Positions 46,096-55,008 of a DNA stretch of 64,000 bases are shown here, piece after piece (within the stretch, counting starts at the first letter, position 1; every line of letters begins with the position of its first letter). Source of the DNA: an uncultured Collinsella sp. (lineage in GTDB: Bacteria > Actinomycetota > Coriobacteriia > Coriobacteriales > Coriobacteriaceae); contig UQXA01000007.1 in NCBI GenBank assembly GCA_900544865.1, positions 10,723 through 74,722 on the forward strand, given 5' to 3'. The notes beneath the pieces are model-generated. The model saw only the letters and a list, made by a program, of their open reading frames with translations, was not told where the DNA came from and did no database searches. Made by a program: the position numbers and the translations under genes.

Positions 46096-47104
46096 GCTCG
46101 TGCACCGTCCTTTCAATGAGGCGGTTCCACGCCTGCTTGAGCGATTTGGGGGCCACGGGCCTCATGCCGTCCACGGCGTGGGCCATGCAAAATGAGGCGG
46201 CGGCTTCAAGGTCACGCACGTCAACGGTCCAGGTCCATCCCGCATCGGTGTGTGCGAGCTCACCTCGCCCGCGCGTGAGGCCGTTGATCATATCGATCTG
46301 CGTCTGAGGGGCGAACGAGAACGTGGCTGCAACGGGCGGTCGGTCGGCAAAATCGAATTCAAAGAACAGATAGTCGTTGAGATTGAAGTCCGCAGGGATG
46401 GCGTAGGCCTTCGAAGGACGCCAAGCGCGAACGATACGGTCGCAGCGGAATGTCCTGATGCCGTCGGTGACATTGTCGAGGCCGCAGAAGTACGCCACGC
46501 CCTCGCGTTCGAACATGCCGTAGACGCAGACGGTACGTTCTTTCTGCTCGCCGCGTCCGTTCTGATATAAAAATCGCAGCGCGCATCGCTCGGCAAAGGC
46601 GCTCCATACCGCATCGACGGTGGGAGAGCGGCGGATTGGTGCTTCGTCCACCGTCGTCCTACCGGTGAGATAGGCAATCTTGGAGCGAATATCGGCAAGC
46701 GGTGCGGCAAAAGTGGATGAGCCGGCCGCTAGTGTCTGGTCGATGGCGTTGAGCAGGATATCGGCGTCGTCTGCGGTGATGAGGCCGCCTGCTGCAAAGG
46801 TGTGCTCGCGGTCGATTGTCCACGAGCTTTCCTCGGTCTCCTGCGCACCGGCGGGGCGAACCTCCTTGATTAAGATGCCACGCTCGAGCAGTTTGTCACG
46901 ATCGCGCCGAAACTTGCGCTTATCCGAGTCGATGTTGCCGGAGCCATATCCCAGGTCGGAATCCAAGACGATCTGCTCGGTCGTCAGCGGTTCGGGGGAG
47001 CTGTTGAGCACAAAGAAAAGATTGAGGATGCGCTGAGCCGTTTTATCGAAACTGGGCTCCGAATTCCCCTTTTTAATTGTCGCGGTCGTGTCGCTTGCCG
47101 TCAT
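46082..47104 (-). CDS. WYL-domain transcriptional regulator (first of pair)
   Basis: The 340-residue protein has an HTH (FDKTAQRILNLFFVLNSSPE; LTTEQIVLDSD; RRDRDKLLERGILIKE) and a WYL domain (ALRFLYQNGRGEQKERTVCV; GVAYFCGLDNVTDGIRTFRC). It is translated in an overlap with the second WYL gene, so the two probably form a heteromer, as in PafBC. No Pup-proteasome genes are seen in the window. Alternatively the pair may respond to a nucleotide or sugar. Confidence 0.85.
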   Translation of the reverse strand: MTASDTTATIKKGNSEPSFDKTAQRILNLFFVLNSSPEPLTTEQIVLDSDLGYGSGNIDSDKRKFRRDRDKLLERGILIKEVRPAGAQETEESSWTIDREHTFAAGGLITADDADILLNAIDQTLAAGSSTFAAPLADIRSKIAYLTGRTTVDEAPIRRSPTVDAVWSAFAERCALRFLYQNGRGEQKERTVCVYGMFEREGVAYFCGLDNVTDGIRTFRCDRIVRAWRPSKAYAIPADFNLNDYLFFEFDFADRPPVAATFSFAPQTQIDMINGLTRGRGELAHTDAGWTWTVDVRDLEAAASFCMAHAVDGMRPVAPKSLKQAWNRLIERTVHEHARA

Positions 47105-47302
47105 AGAGTCCTCGCATGAGAAGGTGGTTTGCTGCCATGATTTTAGTCCGATATGGAGATTAGGCTATATCCTTGTCCGCTCGGGGCGTTAAGATGGCCC
47201 GAATTCGGTCGTTTGCGCTCGCTCGGGGTATACTTTCGACTATATACGGTTCTAATGTGCATGCATTGGGCCTATTTGTCGGATTATGGATGTGGAGCGC
47301 AC

Positions 47303-50300
47303 ATGGCGAACACCCAGAACTATATTAACCACCTGCTGCAGAACACCGGCATTACGCCGGCATGCAGCGAAGAAGAGCGCTTGGCGGCCGAGGATATCGC
47401 TCAGATCTTCCGCAACCACGGCTTTGATCCCGAGGTTCAGGAGTTCAATGCCCCGGCGCCCAGTAGGTTGGCATTTGCCGTTACCGGTATTCTTGCGTTT
47501 GCCGGTGCCCTGCTGATGGGTATCGGTGGCGGTATCGGCTTGGTCGGCACCTTGCTGACCATTGTCGGCGCCGTTCTTTACGTGCTCGAACGCACAGGGC
47601 ACCCCGTGGTTTCGCGCCTGGGCAAGACGGGCGTGAGCCAAAATGTCATCGCCTACCACAAGGCCTCGGGCCCGCTCGCGTCTCCGCGTAACCGCCCGGT
47701 GGTCGTTGTCGCACACTACGACTCTCCCCGTGCTGAGCTGCTCGCCCGCGAGCCCTATGCTTCGTATCGTGCGCTCATCGCCAAGCTGTTGCCTGTTGCC
47801 ACGGTTGCCCCTGCTGCCGTTGCCATCCTGCGCATCCTGCCGCTCCCCGGCGCGCTCAAGGTTCTGCTGTGGATTGTCGCGATCCTCGCTTCCCTCGTTG
47901 CACTTGCCAACGCGGCAAACATTATCTCTAACCGCCACATTCTTCCCTATACGTCCGGCGCGGTGTGCAACAAATCTTCTGTCGCCGCCATGCTCGGCGT
48001 TATGGACAACGTTGCTCCCTTCCAGGGCGACAACGAGTTTCCCGACGATGCTCCGTTCGATACCTATTTCGGGGAGCAGAAGCGTCGTGCCGAGGAAATG
48101 GCGCGCGCAGCGGCGGAGTATGCCGCGGCCCAGCAGCAAAACGACTACGGCAACACCATCGAGTATGAAGAGCCTACCTACGCCGAGGACGAGTTCGGTC
48201 AGCCGATTGCTCCCGACGCTCAGGCCGAGCCCGAACAGGATGAGGCTTTCGACGAGCAGATCGAGGGCTTTGAGGGTGCGTCTGCCGACGAGACGCTGAT
48301 TGGCGTCATCGTGCCCGAGGATCAGAATCAGGCTGTCCAGGCCGAAGAGTTCAATGACGGGGTTCCCGCTGCCGAGCCGGCGGAGGAGCCTGCCGAGCCC
48401 GAGCCCAAGCTCTATCGCAACGCCGCCGGCAACATCCGCTTTGGTTCGGATGCCATCCGTGCGCTCGGAATGCTTCCCGAGTCCTGCACGCTCGATTACG
48501 AGGAGGGCGAGGAGCCGACGTTTGAGCCCGAGCCTGCGCCCGTTGTCACTGCGGATGATGGGTCTGCCGCGGTTACCGCTGCCGTTGCCGAGCCCGAGGC
48601 AGTGTCCGCGTTCGATCCCGCGGCAGGACTGGACATTTTGGCTCCCGCCGCGCCGGCGCAAGACGTTGCGGACGAGTCTGACGACGATTACGTTGAACAG
48701 CCGAGGCGCGTGTCTTACGAGAGCGATACTGATTTCTCGGCCGAGATTCCCGCGGCAACGCCCCATGCCGATATTGCATCCGCGTTCTCTTCGATTGGCG
48801 CCAGCGCTTCCAACTTCTTTAAGGGTGCGCTTGCAAAGGGCAAGAAATTTGTCGACGATTTCGAGGAGAAGCGCGCTGCCGCACGCGAGGCTGCCGAGCA
48901 GGAGGCTATCGCTCAGCAGCAGGCAGCCGAGGCGGCACGTGAGCTCGCGGCGCAAGAGTTCGAGCAGAACGAGGCTATGCAGTCCGCGCCCGTCGAAGCC
49001 GCCGAAGCTACAACGTCCTTTGAGTCCCAGCAACCGGCGTCCGCGGATGTTGTTGAAGCGACGACGTCTTTCGAGGCTCAGCAGCACGTCGATAGCACCA
49101 TGTCGTTTGATGCCGCGCAGTTCGATTCCACGATAACGTTTGAAAAACAGGGCACCGCGATTGCCGAGCCCCTTCCTGTTTCCGATGAGCAGGGCGACGC
49201 GGCAGACGATGACGAGCCTGTTGATGCTGCCGAAATCCAAGATGCCGCCGAGGACGAGCCCGTCGAGGCCAACTCTGACGAAGAGCAATACGCGGCAGCC
49301 GAGCAAGATGATTCGACCGAGGTCGAGCAGGAGGAAGTGCCTGCGGTTTCCGAGACTCCCGAGACGGATGAGTCGAGGCCTTATTCCACGCAGATTTTCA
49401 CCATGCCGACCCCGAGTGGTTCCGGTGCCACGGTTGCCAATGTCGCTCCCACCCAGGACGAAACGGTCGATTCCCTTATGGCCCAGATTTCCTCCCAGGC
49501 ATCGCCGCGCCCGCAGATGAATGTTCCCGATCCGGCGTCGGCACCGTCGCCTGCACCTTCCTCGTCTCCGCTGGCTTCGGTCCCCGATCCGTCGCTGCCG
49601 TCTATGAAGCAGGCAAACGTTGCGTCTCGCACGTCGCTGTTCGACCTTCCCGATCCCTCCGCACAGGTCAACGACCCCTTTGCTACCGCCCAAGGCCCCG
49701 AACCCACATCGGCACCCGTTGCGCCTCCTATGCCCGTTGCGTCGGGCGCACAGCCGATCGAGACCATTTCGGCTCCCGCCCCGGCGGCACCCAAGTCTCG
49801 TAAGCGCGGCCTGGGTGGTCTGTTCGGCCGTAAAAAGAAAAACGAGCAGGACAGCATGAGTGACTGGCTGGGCGTCGAAGACGATTACGATGCCAAGAAG
49901 TCCGGTCGCGGTATCGGTTCGTGGGATAACTTCGAGGACGATAACGATGGCTGGAAGGGTGGCGCTACGTCTTCCGATGGCGCTTCTTCCGAAGATATGC
50001 TCTCGGCTGTCGCCTCTATGGGCGATGATGAGCTGCTCGGTCACGATATCTGGTTTGTGGCAACGGGCGCCTCGGATTGTGATGGCGCTGGCATGAAGGC
50101 CTTCTTGGCTTCGCATCGCGATAAGCTCCGCGGCGTATTCTTTATCAATCTTGAATCCGTCGGCGCCGGTAGGCTTTCGGTGGTGACGGTCGAGGGCGAA
50201 CAACAACTGCTCAAGGGCGATCGCCGCATCATGAACCTGGTCAGCAAGGTCTGCAAGTCGTTCCATGTCGATTGTGGCGCGCTCGAGATGCCCTATGCCA

Positions 50301-50473
50301 AGACCGATGCCTATGCCGCGCTCGAGGCGAGCCGCCGAGCCCTTACCATCGCCGGCGTGGACGGCACGCGTCTGGCTTGCGCTCGTACCGAGGACGACCT
50401 GCCCCACAATGTCAACCCGACGAACATTGCTACGGTATCCGAGGTCGTGACCGAGGTTATCCGCCGTTCGTAG
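47303..50473 (+). CDS. membrane M28-like peptidase with very long disordered insertion
   Basis: In 1056 residues, two membrane segments (~57-95), an M28-like core with VVVVAHYDSPRAELL (H138, D140), two more membrane segments (~162-205), and GAVCNKSSVAAMLGVMDN (~219-236) are followed by an acidic, Pro/Ala/Glu-rich stretch of about 660 residues (~240-905) without predicted fold. The M28 fold then resumes (DIWFVATGASDCDGAGMKAF; FFINLESVGAGRLSV; LPHNVNPTNIATVSEVVTE). The bridging Asp is replaced by Lys (K224), and the Glu-Glu pair by Ser-Asp (924-925), so a two-zinc site is unlikely. It may be an inactive scaffold. GGAG precedes the ATG. Confidence 0.8.
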   Translation: MANTQNYINHLLQNTGITPACSEEERLAAEDIAQIFRNHGFDPEVQEFNAPAPSRLAFAVTGILAFAGALLMGIGGGIGLVGTLLTIVGAVLYVLERTGHPVVSRLGKTGVSQNVIAYHKASGPLASPRNRPVVVVAHYDSPRAELLAREPYASYRALIAKLLPVATVAPAAVAILRILPLPGALKVLLWIVAILASLVALANAANIISNRHILPYTSGAVCNKSSVAAMLGVMDNVAPFQGDNEFPDDAPFDTYFGEQKRRAEEMARAAAEYAAAQQQNDYGNTIEYEEPTYAEDEFGQPIAPDAQAEPEQDEAFDEQIEGFEGASADETLIGVIVPEDQNQAVQAEEFNDGVPAAEPAEEPAEPEPKLYRNAAGNIRFGSDAIRALGMLPESCTLDYEEGEEPTFEPEPAPVVTADDGSAAVTAAVAEPEAVSAFDPAAGLDILAPAAPAQDVADESDDDYVEQPRRVSYESDTDFSAEIPAATPHADIASAFSSIGASASNFFKGALAKGKKFVDDFEEKRAAAREAAEQEAIAQQQAAEAARELAAQEFEQNEAMQSAPVEAAEATTSFESQQPASADVVEATTSFEAQQHVDSTMSFDAAQFDSTITFEKQGTAIAEPLPVSDEQGDAADDDEPVDAAEIQDAAEDEPVEANSDEEQYAAAEQDDSTEVEQEEVPAVSETPETDESRPYSTQIFTMPTPSGSGATVANVAPTQDETVDSLMAQISSQASPRPQMNVPDPASAPSPAPSSSPLASVPDPSLPSMKQANVASRTSLFDLPDPSAQVNDPFATAQGPEPTSAPVAPPMPVASGAQPIETISAPAPAAPKSRKRGLGGLFGRKKKNEQDSMSDWLGVEDDYDAKKSGRGIGSWDNFEDDNDGWKGGATSSDGASSEDMLSAVASMGDDELLGHDIWFVATGASDCDGAGMKAFLASHRDKLRGVFFINLESVGAGRLSVVTVEGEQQLLKGDRRIMNLVSKVCKSFHVDCGALEMPYAKTDAYAALEASRRALTIAGVDGTRLACARTEDDLPHNVNPTNIATVSEVVTEVIRRS

Positions 50474-50494
50474 ACGGAGCTCTAAGGAGTCAAC

Positions 50495-50713
50495 GTGTTT
50501 TCGTATATTAAGCGCCATTGGCCTGTCTACGTGATTTTGACCTTGATTGCCATTGCGTTAGGATTTGGGGCTGCCTACATCGTGGGCGCAAAGGGCTCGA
50601 CCCCCGCCTCCGCAATCAGCGAAGAGGTGGAGCAAGAACAGAGTACGGGTGCTGATGGGATTCCTGAGTCCGAGCAAGCAATCGTTGATGGTGGATCTTC
50701 GTCTGCAGAGTAG
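50495..50713 (+). CDS. small single-pass membrane protein
   Basis: This 72-residue protein, with a GTG start after AAGGAG, has one membrane segment (VYVILTLIAIALGFGAAYIV) and an acidic, Ser/Glu-rich tail. It starts 21 bases after the M28-like gene and ends in the shared terminator, so they are co-transcribed. No family is recognised. Confidence 0.75.
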   Translation: MFSYIKRHWPVYVILTLIAIALGFGAAYIVGAKGSTPASAISEEVEQEQSTGADGIPESEQAIVDGGSSSAE

Positions 50714-50734
50714 ATACGGCGATTTACATGATTG

Positions 50735-50773
50735 AAAGCGGGTGAGCCGGGGGACTGGCTCGCCCGCTTTTTG
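50735..50773. terminator. bidirectional terminator between the M28 operon and the adhesin
   Basis: AAAGCGGG-TGAGCC pairs with GGCTC-GCCCGCTTT around a short loop, with TTTTT after it and AAA before it. It ends both convergent transcripts. Confidence 0.85.
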
Positions 50774-50779
50774 ATCGCG

Positions 50780-53700
50780 CTAGCGCTTCTTTGGGATCGA
50801 CCTAAGGCGAGCGAACCATAGGGCTGCGGCACCCGAGGTCAGGAACGCGGTGATGCAAGCGGCGATGGGAACTGCTCCTGTTGCCGGTAGGTCCTGCGGT
50901 AGGGTACAGCGTTGAATGACACAGTCCTCGTCATGTGACTCAAGTTTATCGCCGCCGCCGTTGCGGCAAAGATCGACGCGTGCGCTGTTGGTGAGTGCAG
51001 TTTGGGGCGTATAAGCCGACGTTGCCTGCATGTGCACGACTGCGCCCCGAGCGTCTGTGCCAAGGATTGCTTTGGCATCGTCAAGGTCGTCGTGCTCATC
51101 TTTGAGATCATCGCGGGTCCAAGAATCCGCATCGCTTCGAGTCGTAAAGTCGGCGGCTACCGCACCGTATTCAATTCGAATGCCCGTTACGACGGTATTG
51201 GGTGTAAGGTCGAGCTCTTCCGCCTCGAGTGTGGTGGATTCCGTGGTCGAGACATCCGCCTTCCAGAGGCGCCAGCCGTCGTAATCGACGAGGCGACAGT
51301 CCTCACCAAGGCTCTCTTTTACTTCGTCGGACTCAAGCCAAGGATTTTCGTGCCCATCGTCAAGTGTCGCGTTTGCCGGCTCACCGACGTCTGTCGAGTC
51401 CAACGGCGTCGTGCGATACCATACGTTGCACAGACCGTTGAGGTCGCCGATGGCGACGGGGGTTTCGATTGAGATGAATCTCGCTGTGCCGTCTTTGGCG
51501 CACTCAAGATCATCGGTAATCGTAAACTCATCAACCCAAGTAGCGGAATCGTTTCGAGCATCGATGGTATAGGAGAAAAGCCCATCACTATTGGTTTGCG
51601 TCGTGGCGCGGTTTTTACCATCGCCGTTAGCCAACAGGCCCTTTTCGATAGGTTGGACAAGTTCCTGACGCTTGTCGACCTGTCCCTTGATCTCGATGGG
51701 CGCATCCTTCATCGCGACGGTTTGGACTTCTCCCGTATCCTTTATTTCAAACGTTATTTCCTCGGCAAGGTCATAGGTCCGCGGAGACATCATTTCGCGC
51801 AACGAGTAGGTGCCGGGTGCAAGATGTTCGACGCGGTGTGGCTTGTCGGATGAGGTCCAGGAGTCTATTTCGGTTTTATCGGGACCATATAAGGTGAGTT
51901 GTGCGCCTTCCACTTCCTGCTCACCGCTTGCATCGACCTTGGAGATATCAACCTTGGTGTAATCGTCGGATACGTTAAGCCGTGCTTCTACAACGGGTGT
52001 TTTCTGGTCGGCATAAGTAAGGTCGACAATATGGGTTGTCCGATCGAGCAAGAAGCCTGCCGGCGCTTGAGTCTCGACAACCTCGTAGCGTGCGGTGCCA
52101 AGTCCCAGCGGGAGGTTGTCCGCGCGTGCTTCTCCAGTTTCATCCGTCGTGACGGTCGCGACAGTCTCACCGTCGAGCGCGGCAATGCTACCGTCGGGGC
52201 GCACGATATCACCCGAGGCACGGATCTCAAAGACGGCGCCCGCGAGGCTGCTGCCGTCTATGGCATCGGTTTTAACGATCCTGATGTTTCCGGTCGCGGC
52301 GTGGTCATAATACGAGGCGACTGCAACGGGCGTTAGGTTCATGTCGGCGGGTATGTTTACCTCGATCTCTTCGCCGACAAGATAGGGCTCTTTGGCCGAG
52401 GTTTCGCGTACATAATAGGTGCCCGGCACGAGCGATTCGGGCAGTGTGACGGTCCCGGTCGCGTCAGTCGTAAAGGTGTCCATTACGTCATGTGCTGGAT
52501 ACCAGCAAGTTTGTGAGACAGGTTCGTGATTGCTGTCGAGGAGTTGGAAGGTGAATCCGGCTAGGGGAACAGAAGCGCCTGTTTGGGCATCGCGTTTTAC
52601 AATCTGGAGATGCGTCGACAGAGCGTGGTTGTCCACGATATATTGAAGCTCGGCGCCGTCGGAAATCTGATTGGCCCCGACGGTCCATTCCCCTGCACGT
52701 TTAAAACCCTCGGGGACGGTTTCCGGAACCTCGCGAACCGTGTAGCCGGCACGGTCGTATGGGACGGCTCCGTGGACACCGGCGGGTCGCTTGCCTGTGC
52801 CGAACCATGCTTCGGGCTGATCTTTGGTGGAGGCAAAGCCATAGATGTTTGTGGTCAGTGTGCCAACAACCTGCTGAGAGCTGTTGCTGACAACCTCAAA
52901 GACAACACCACCCGCCGGCTGCTCCAGGCCGGATTGGTCGCTATTGCCGTAATCCTTGAATTTGGAAATCTCAAGGTTAAACGCAATGGGGATATCGGAA
53001 ACGCGAGATTCGATCTCGACCACGCCTGAATCGCCGAGCTGGTCGGCTCCAACGGTATAGGTCCAGCTGTCGTTGGATGGCAGGTAGCCCTCGGGGGCTT
53101 TTGATTCGTAGATGGTAAAGGTTCCTAAGGGGACATCGGCGAGGGTGGCCCGACCGCTTTCGTCGGTCGTGAGGATTTGCGCCCATCCAGGGGTTGATTG
53201 CGACACACACGTGAACTCTGCTCCTGCGAGTGAAGAGCCTACCTGGGGGCCGGCATTCGTCGCGGTATCGAGTTTTACGATACGCAGGTTGATGGTGCCG
53301 GGCTGTTCATCAATGGCGACCCGCCCGCCGTCATTCCCCGTGGTAAAGGCGATGCGATCGTGGCGGGGGACATAGCCGGCCGGCGCCTTCGTTTCAACTA
53401 GGTAGTATGCTGTGTTGGGCAGAAGTGTTGCTTGCGCCCGACCGTTGCTGTCCATCTGGATGGTGCCAACACGTGCGTCGCTGGCGCTCTCAAAAACATC
53501 GAATGTTGCCCCGGCAAACTGATAAGTATTGTTTCCGCTGGTAATGGCAGCGTTTGCAGACTGCTTTTGGAAGGAAACAGAGACCGCCGGCAGTACATAG
53601 AGCATGTCCTGACGTTTGCTGCCGCCCGATACGGCTCCTAGATAGCGCCGCGCGCGGTGCGGAGCGGCTTTGATGCTTCCTGATTTTGCGCTGTCGTGGA

Positions 53701-54211
53701 GCCACCGCGCCGCCGCCACGACTTCATCGTCGGCGGTAAAGTGCCCGCTCTTGGTTTTGCCCTGAGCGGTCGTGTAAGAGTAGGTACCGTCGACATGGGT
53801 AGTGCCGTTGAGCATCCATACGGCAAGCTGGGTTGCGGCGCGGGCACGATCGGGTGAAAGATGGTAACCGCCAAACGACGTGGCGGTAGGATATCCGTGA
53901 CAAACGATTGCCGCGAACTCGTCGTCGAGCCACACCCAGCCTTGATCAAAGTTGAGCCATGGGCCGCCCGGCTTGGTGGGGCCGGGGCGCTCCTGGTTCA
54001 TGCAGTAGGCAATCGAGGCGTCTTGAGCTTCATACTTGCCGATGAGGAAGGGCCCACAATCATCGCTAATAGTGCGGAAGCCGAGCTGGTCGTAGCCATC
54101 GACGGCAAATGCGGCTCCCGGTGCCAGGCAGCCGAAAAGCAGGAAGAGGAGCAGGAGCAGCGGACCTGTTGCGATTGCGCTGTGGACAGAGTGCGTGGGT
54201 GCGTTGGACAT
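50780..54211 (-). CDS. thioester-domain, CnaB-repeat, LPATG-anchored surface adhesin
   Basis: This is a 1143-residue cell-wall protein. A signal peptide ends near AFA (36). Residues ~40-200 resemble a thioester domain: SIAYCMNQ (C70) and AATQLAVW (Q128) match the Cys-Gln pair that forms the internal bond used to attach covalently to host targets. Six or more CnaB-type beta-domains follow, starting near 210, 305, 410, 545, 650, 750 and 840 (for example INLRIVKLDTATNAG, NIRIVKTDAIDGSSLAG), each with the K...D/E spacing of isopeptide-bonded folds. The sorting signal is LPATG (1108-1112), a membrane segment and a basic tail. No sortase gene is in the window. The long CnaB stalk suggests a pilus-like or fibrillar adhesin. 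Confidence 0.9.
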   Translation of the reverse strand: MSNAPTHSVHSAIATGPLLLLLFLLFGCLAPGAAFAVDGYDQLGFRTISDDCGPFLIGKYEAQDASIAYCMNQERPGPTKPGGPWLNFDQGWVWLDDEFAAIVCHGYPTATSFGGYHLSPDRARAATQLAVWMLNGTTHVDGTYSYTTAQGKTKSGHFTADDEVVAAARWLHDSAKSGSIKAAPHRARRYLGAVSGGSKRQDMLYVLPAVSVSFQKQSANAAITSGNNTYQFAGATFDVFESASDARVGTIQMDSNGRAQATLLPNTAYYLVETKAPAGYVPRHDRIAFTTGNDGGRVAIDEQPGTINLRIVKLDTATNAGPQVGSSLAGAEFTCVSQSTPGWAQILTTDESGRATLADVPLGTFTIYESKAPEGYLPSNDSWTYTVGADQLGDSGVVEIESRVSDIPIAFNLEISKFKDYGNSDQSGLEQPAGGVVFEVVSNSSQQVVGTLTTNIYGFASTKDQPEAWFGTGKRPAGVHGAVPYDRAGYTVREVPETVPEGFKRAGEWTVGANQISDGAELQYIVDNHALSTHLQIVKRDAQTGASVPLAGFTFQLLDSNHEPVSQTCWYPAHDVMDTFTTDATGTVTLPESLVPGTYYVRETSAKEPYLVGEEIEVNIPADMNLTPVAVASYYDHAATGNIRIVKTDAIDGSSLAGAVFEIRASGDIVRPDGSIAALDGETVATVTTDETGEARADNLPLGLGTARYEVVETQAPAGFLLDRTTHIVDLTYADQKTPVVEARLNVSDDYTKVDISKVDASGEQEVEGAQLTLYGPDKTEIDSWTSSDKPHRVEHLAPGTYSLREMMSPRTYDLAEEITFEIKDTGEVQTVAMKDAPIEIKGQVDKRQELVQPIEKGLLANGDGKNRATTQTNSDGLFSYTIDARNDSATWVDEFTITDDLECAKDGTARFISIETPVAIGDLNGLCNVWYRTTPLDSTDVGEPANATLDDGHENPWLESDEVKESLGEDCRLVDYDGWRLWKADVSTTESTTLEAEELDLTPNTVVTGIRIEYGAVAADFTTRSDADSWTRDDLKDEHDDLDDAKAILGTDARGAVVHMQATSAYTPQTALTNSARVDLCRNGGGDKLESHDEDCVIQRCTLPQDLPATGAVPIAACITAFLTSGAAALWFARLRSIPKKR

Positions 54212-54465
54212 GGCTGCTCCTTATCCCTCGTGCGCCGCACGGGGAGGCTGCGACGCGTAGGATGAGGCTACCCCCGAGGTTCATGCGGGTAAGTACCGGA
54301 GCCTGACCAAAAGCTTGCCCAATTCCTGACAAATTGAGCTCAAATACAACAATCAAGCAAAAGTGCAGGTAGAAGATAGAGAGAACAGGAAGTCAAAGGT
54401 CCTCGTCTCCACAATTGGCGTGATTTTCAAACGAATCTCCACAGCTAAAACAAGCATCACCACCC
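54212..54465. other. leader/promoter gap upstream of the adhesin
   Basis: On the minus strand the 120 bases before the adhesin start are GC-rich with short complementary segments (for example GAGGCT twice, GGGGG/CCCCC), so a folded leader is possible. No known riboswitch consensus is met with confidence. Beyond ~54340 the sequence is AT-rich and no gene is seen. Confidence 0.35.
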
Positions 54466-54495
54466 TTGTATCGAACAAGACAACCGCGTTATACT
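54466..54495 (+). promoter_or_regulatory. promoter of tRNA-Gly
   Basis: TTGTAT (54466-54471) and TATACT (54490-54495), 18 bases apart, lie 13 bases before the tRNA. Confidence 0.65.
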
Positions 54496-54508
54496 AGCCA
54501 ACACACAA

Positions 54509-54583
54509 GCGGGCATCGCCAAGTGGTAAGGCATCAGCTTCCCAAGCTGACACTCGCGGGTTCGAGTCCCGTTGCCCGCTCCA
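54509..54583 (+). tRNA. tRNA-Gly(CCC)
   Basis: GCGGGCA pairs with TGCCCGC; the discriminator is T and CCA is encoded. The anticodon loop in CAGCTTCCCAAGCTG gives CCC. Confidence 0.97.
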
Positions 54584-54595
54584 GCTAGAAGCACA

Positions 54596-54628
54596 AGCAC
54601 GGCACCATTACGGTGCCGTGCTTTTTTC
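54596..54628 (+). terminator. intrinsic terminator of tRNA-Gly
   Basis: AGCACGGCACC / GGTGCCGTGCT is followed by TTTTTT. Confidence 0.92.
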
Positions 54629-54636
54629 AATAAAGC

Positions 54637-54906
54637 GCCGGGACTCGAACCCGACAGGGTGCGAGCGTTAAGCAAACGCGAAGCGTTTGTAGCGAGCAGG
54701 CGAAGGCGCCGACAGGCGCCTGAAGCCGGTGCGGATTTGCGAAGCAAATACGCGGATGTCCCGTTGCCCGCTCCATCGAGTGCGGGAGACATGGGGACGG
54801 CCAATTCAACAAAGTCTTCCCCCGCGGCTTCGTGAGGCTGAGGGGCTCGCCTGAAGCCGGTGCGGATTTGCGAAGCAAATGCGCAGATGTCCCGTTGCTC
54901 GCTCCA
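54637..54906 (+). repeat. tRNA-associated repeat array, Gly copy
   Basis: Starting near 54641, GGGACTCGAACCCG is the exact inverse of the tRNA-Gly T-arm. A hairpin AAACGC-GAA-GCGTTT follows (~54673-54690). A 59-base unit then occurs twice (54717-54775 and 54848-54906; three mismatches). Each unit contains the hairpin ATTTGC-GAA-GCAAAT and ends in a direct copy of the 17-base tRNA 3' end TCCCGTTGCCCGCTCCA (the second copy has one change). The intervening ~70 bases are unique. No protein is encoded. Confidence 0.8.
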
Positions 54907-55008
54907 ATTCCAAAATGTTAGGTTAATGCCTGCTGCCCATACTTGCACCTGCGCACGGTACAATGGATGGGTTACGACCAACGTGCCAATAACCAAAAAG
55001 GAGCCGCT

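Noticed and set aside
47252..50518. Very long open frame on the minus strand (over 1000 codons)
   Set aside because: It is antisense to the M28-like gene, has an Arg/Gly-rich composition expected from the complement of acidic codons, and no family features or ribosome-binding site.
54212..54340. c-di-GMP or other known riboswitch before the adhesin
   Set aside because: The segments resembling GEMM conserved blocks are in poor order and lack the key tetraloop/receptor, so the match is not supported.
54637..54906. Additional tRNA-Gly genes
   Set aside because: Only the 3' 17 bases are repeated; there is no D-arm, anticodon arm or 5' acceptor strand.
54637..54906. CRISPR array
   Set aside because: Only two repeat units, unequal spacing, tRNA-derived ends and no cas genes.
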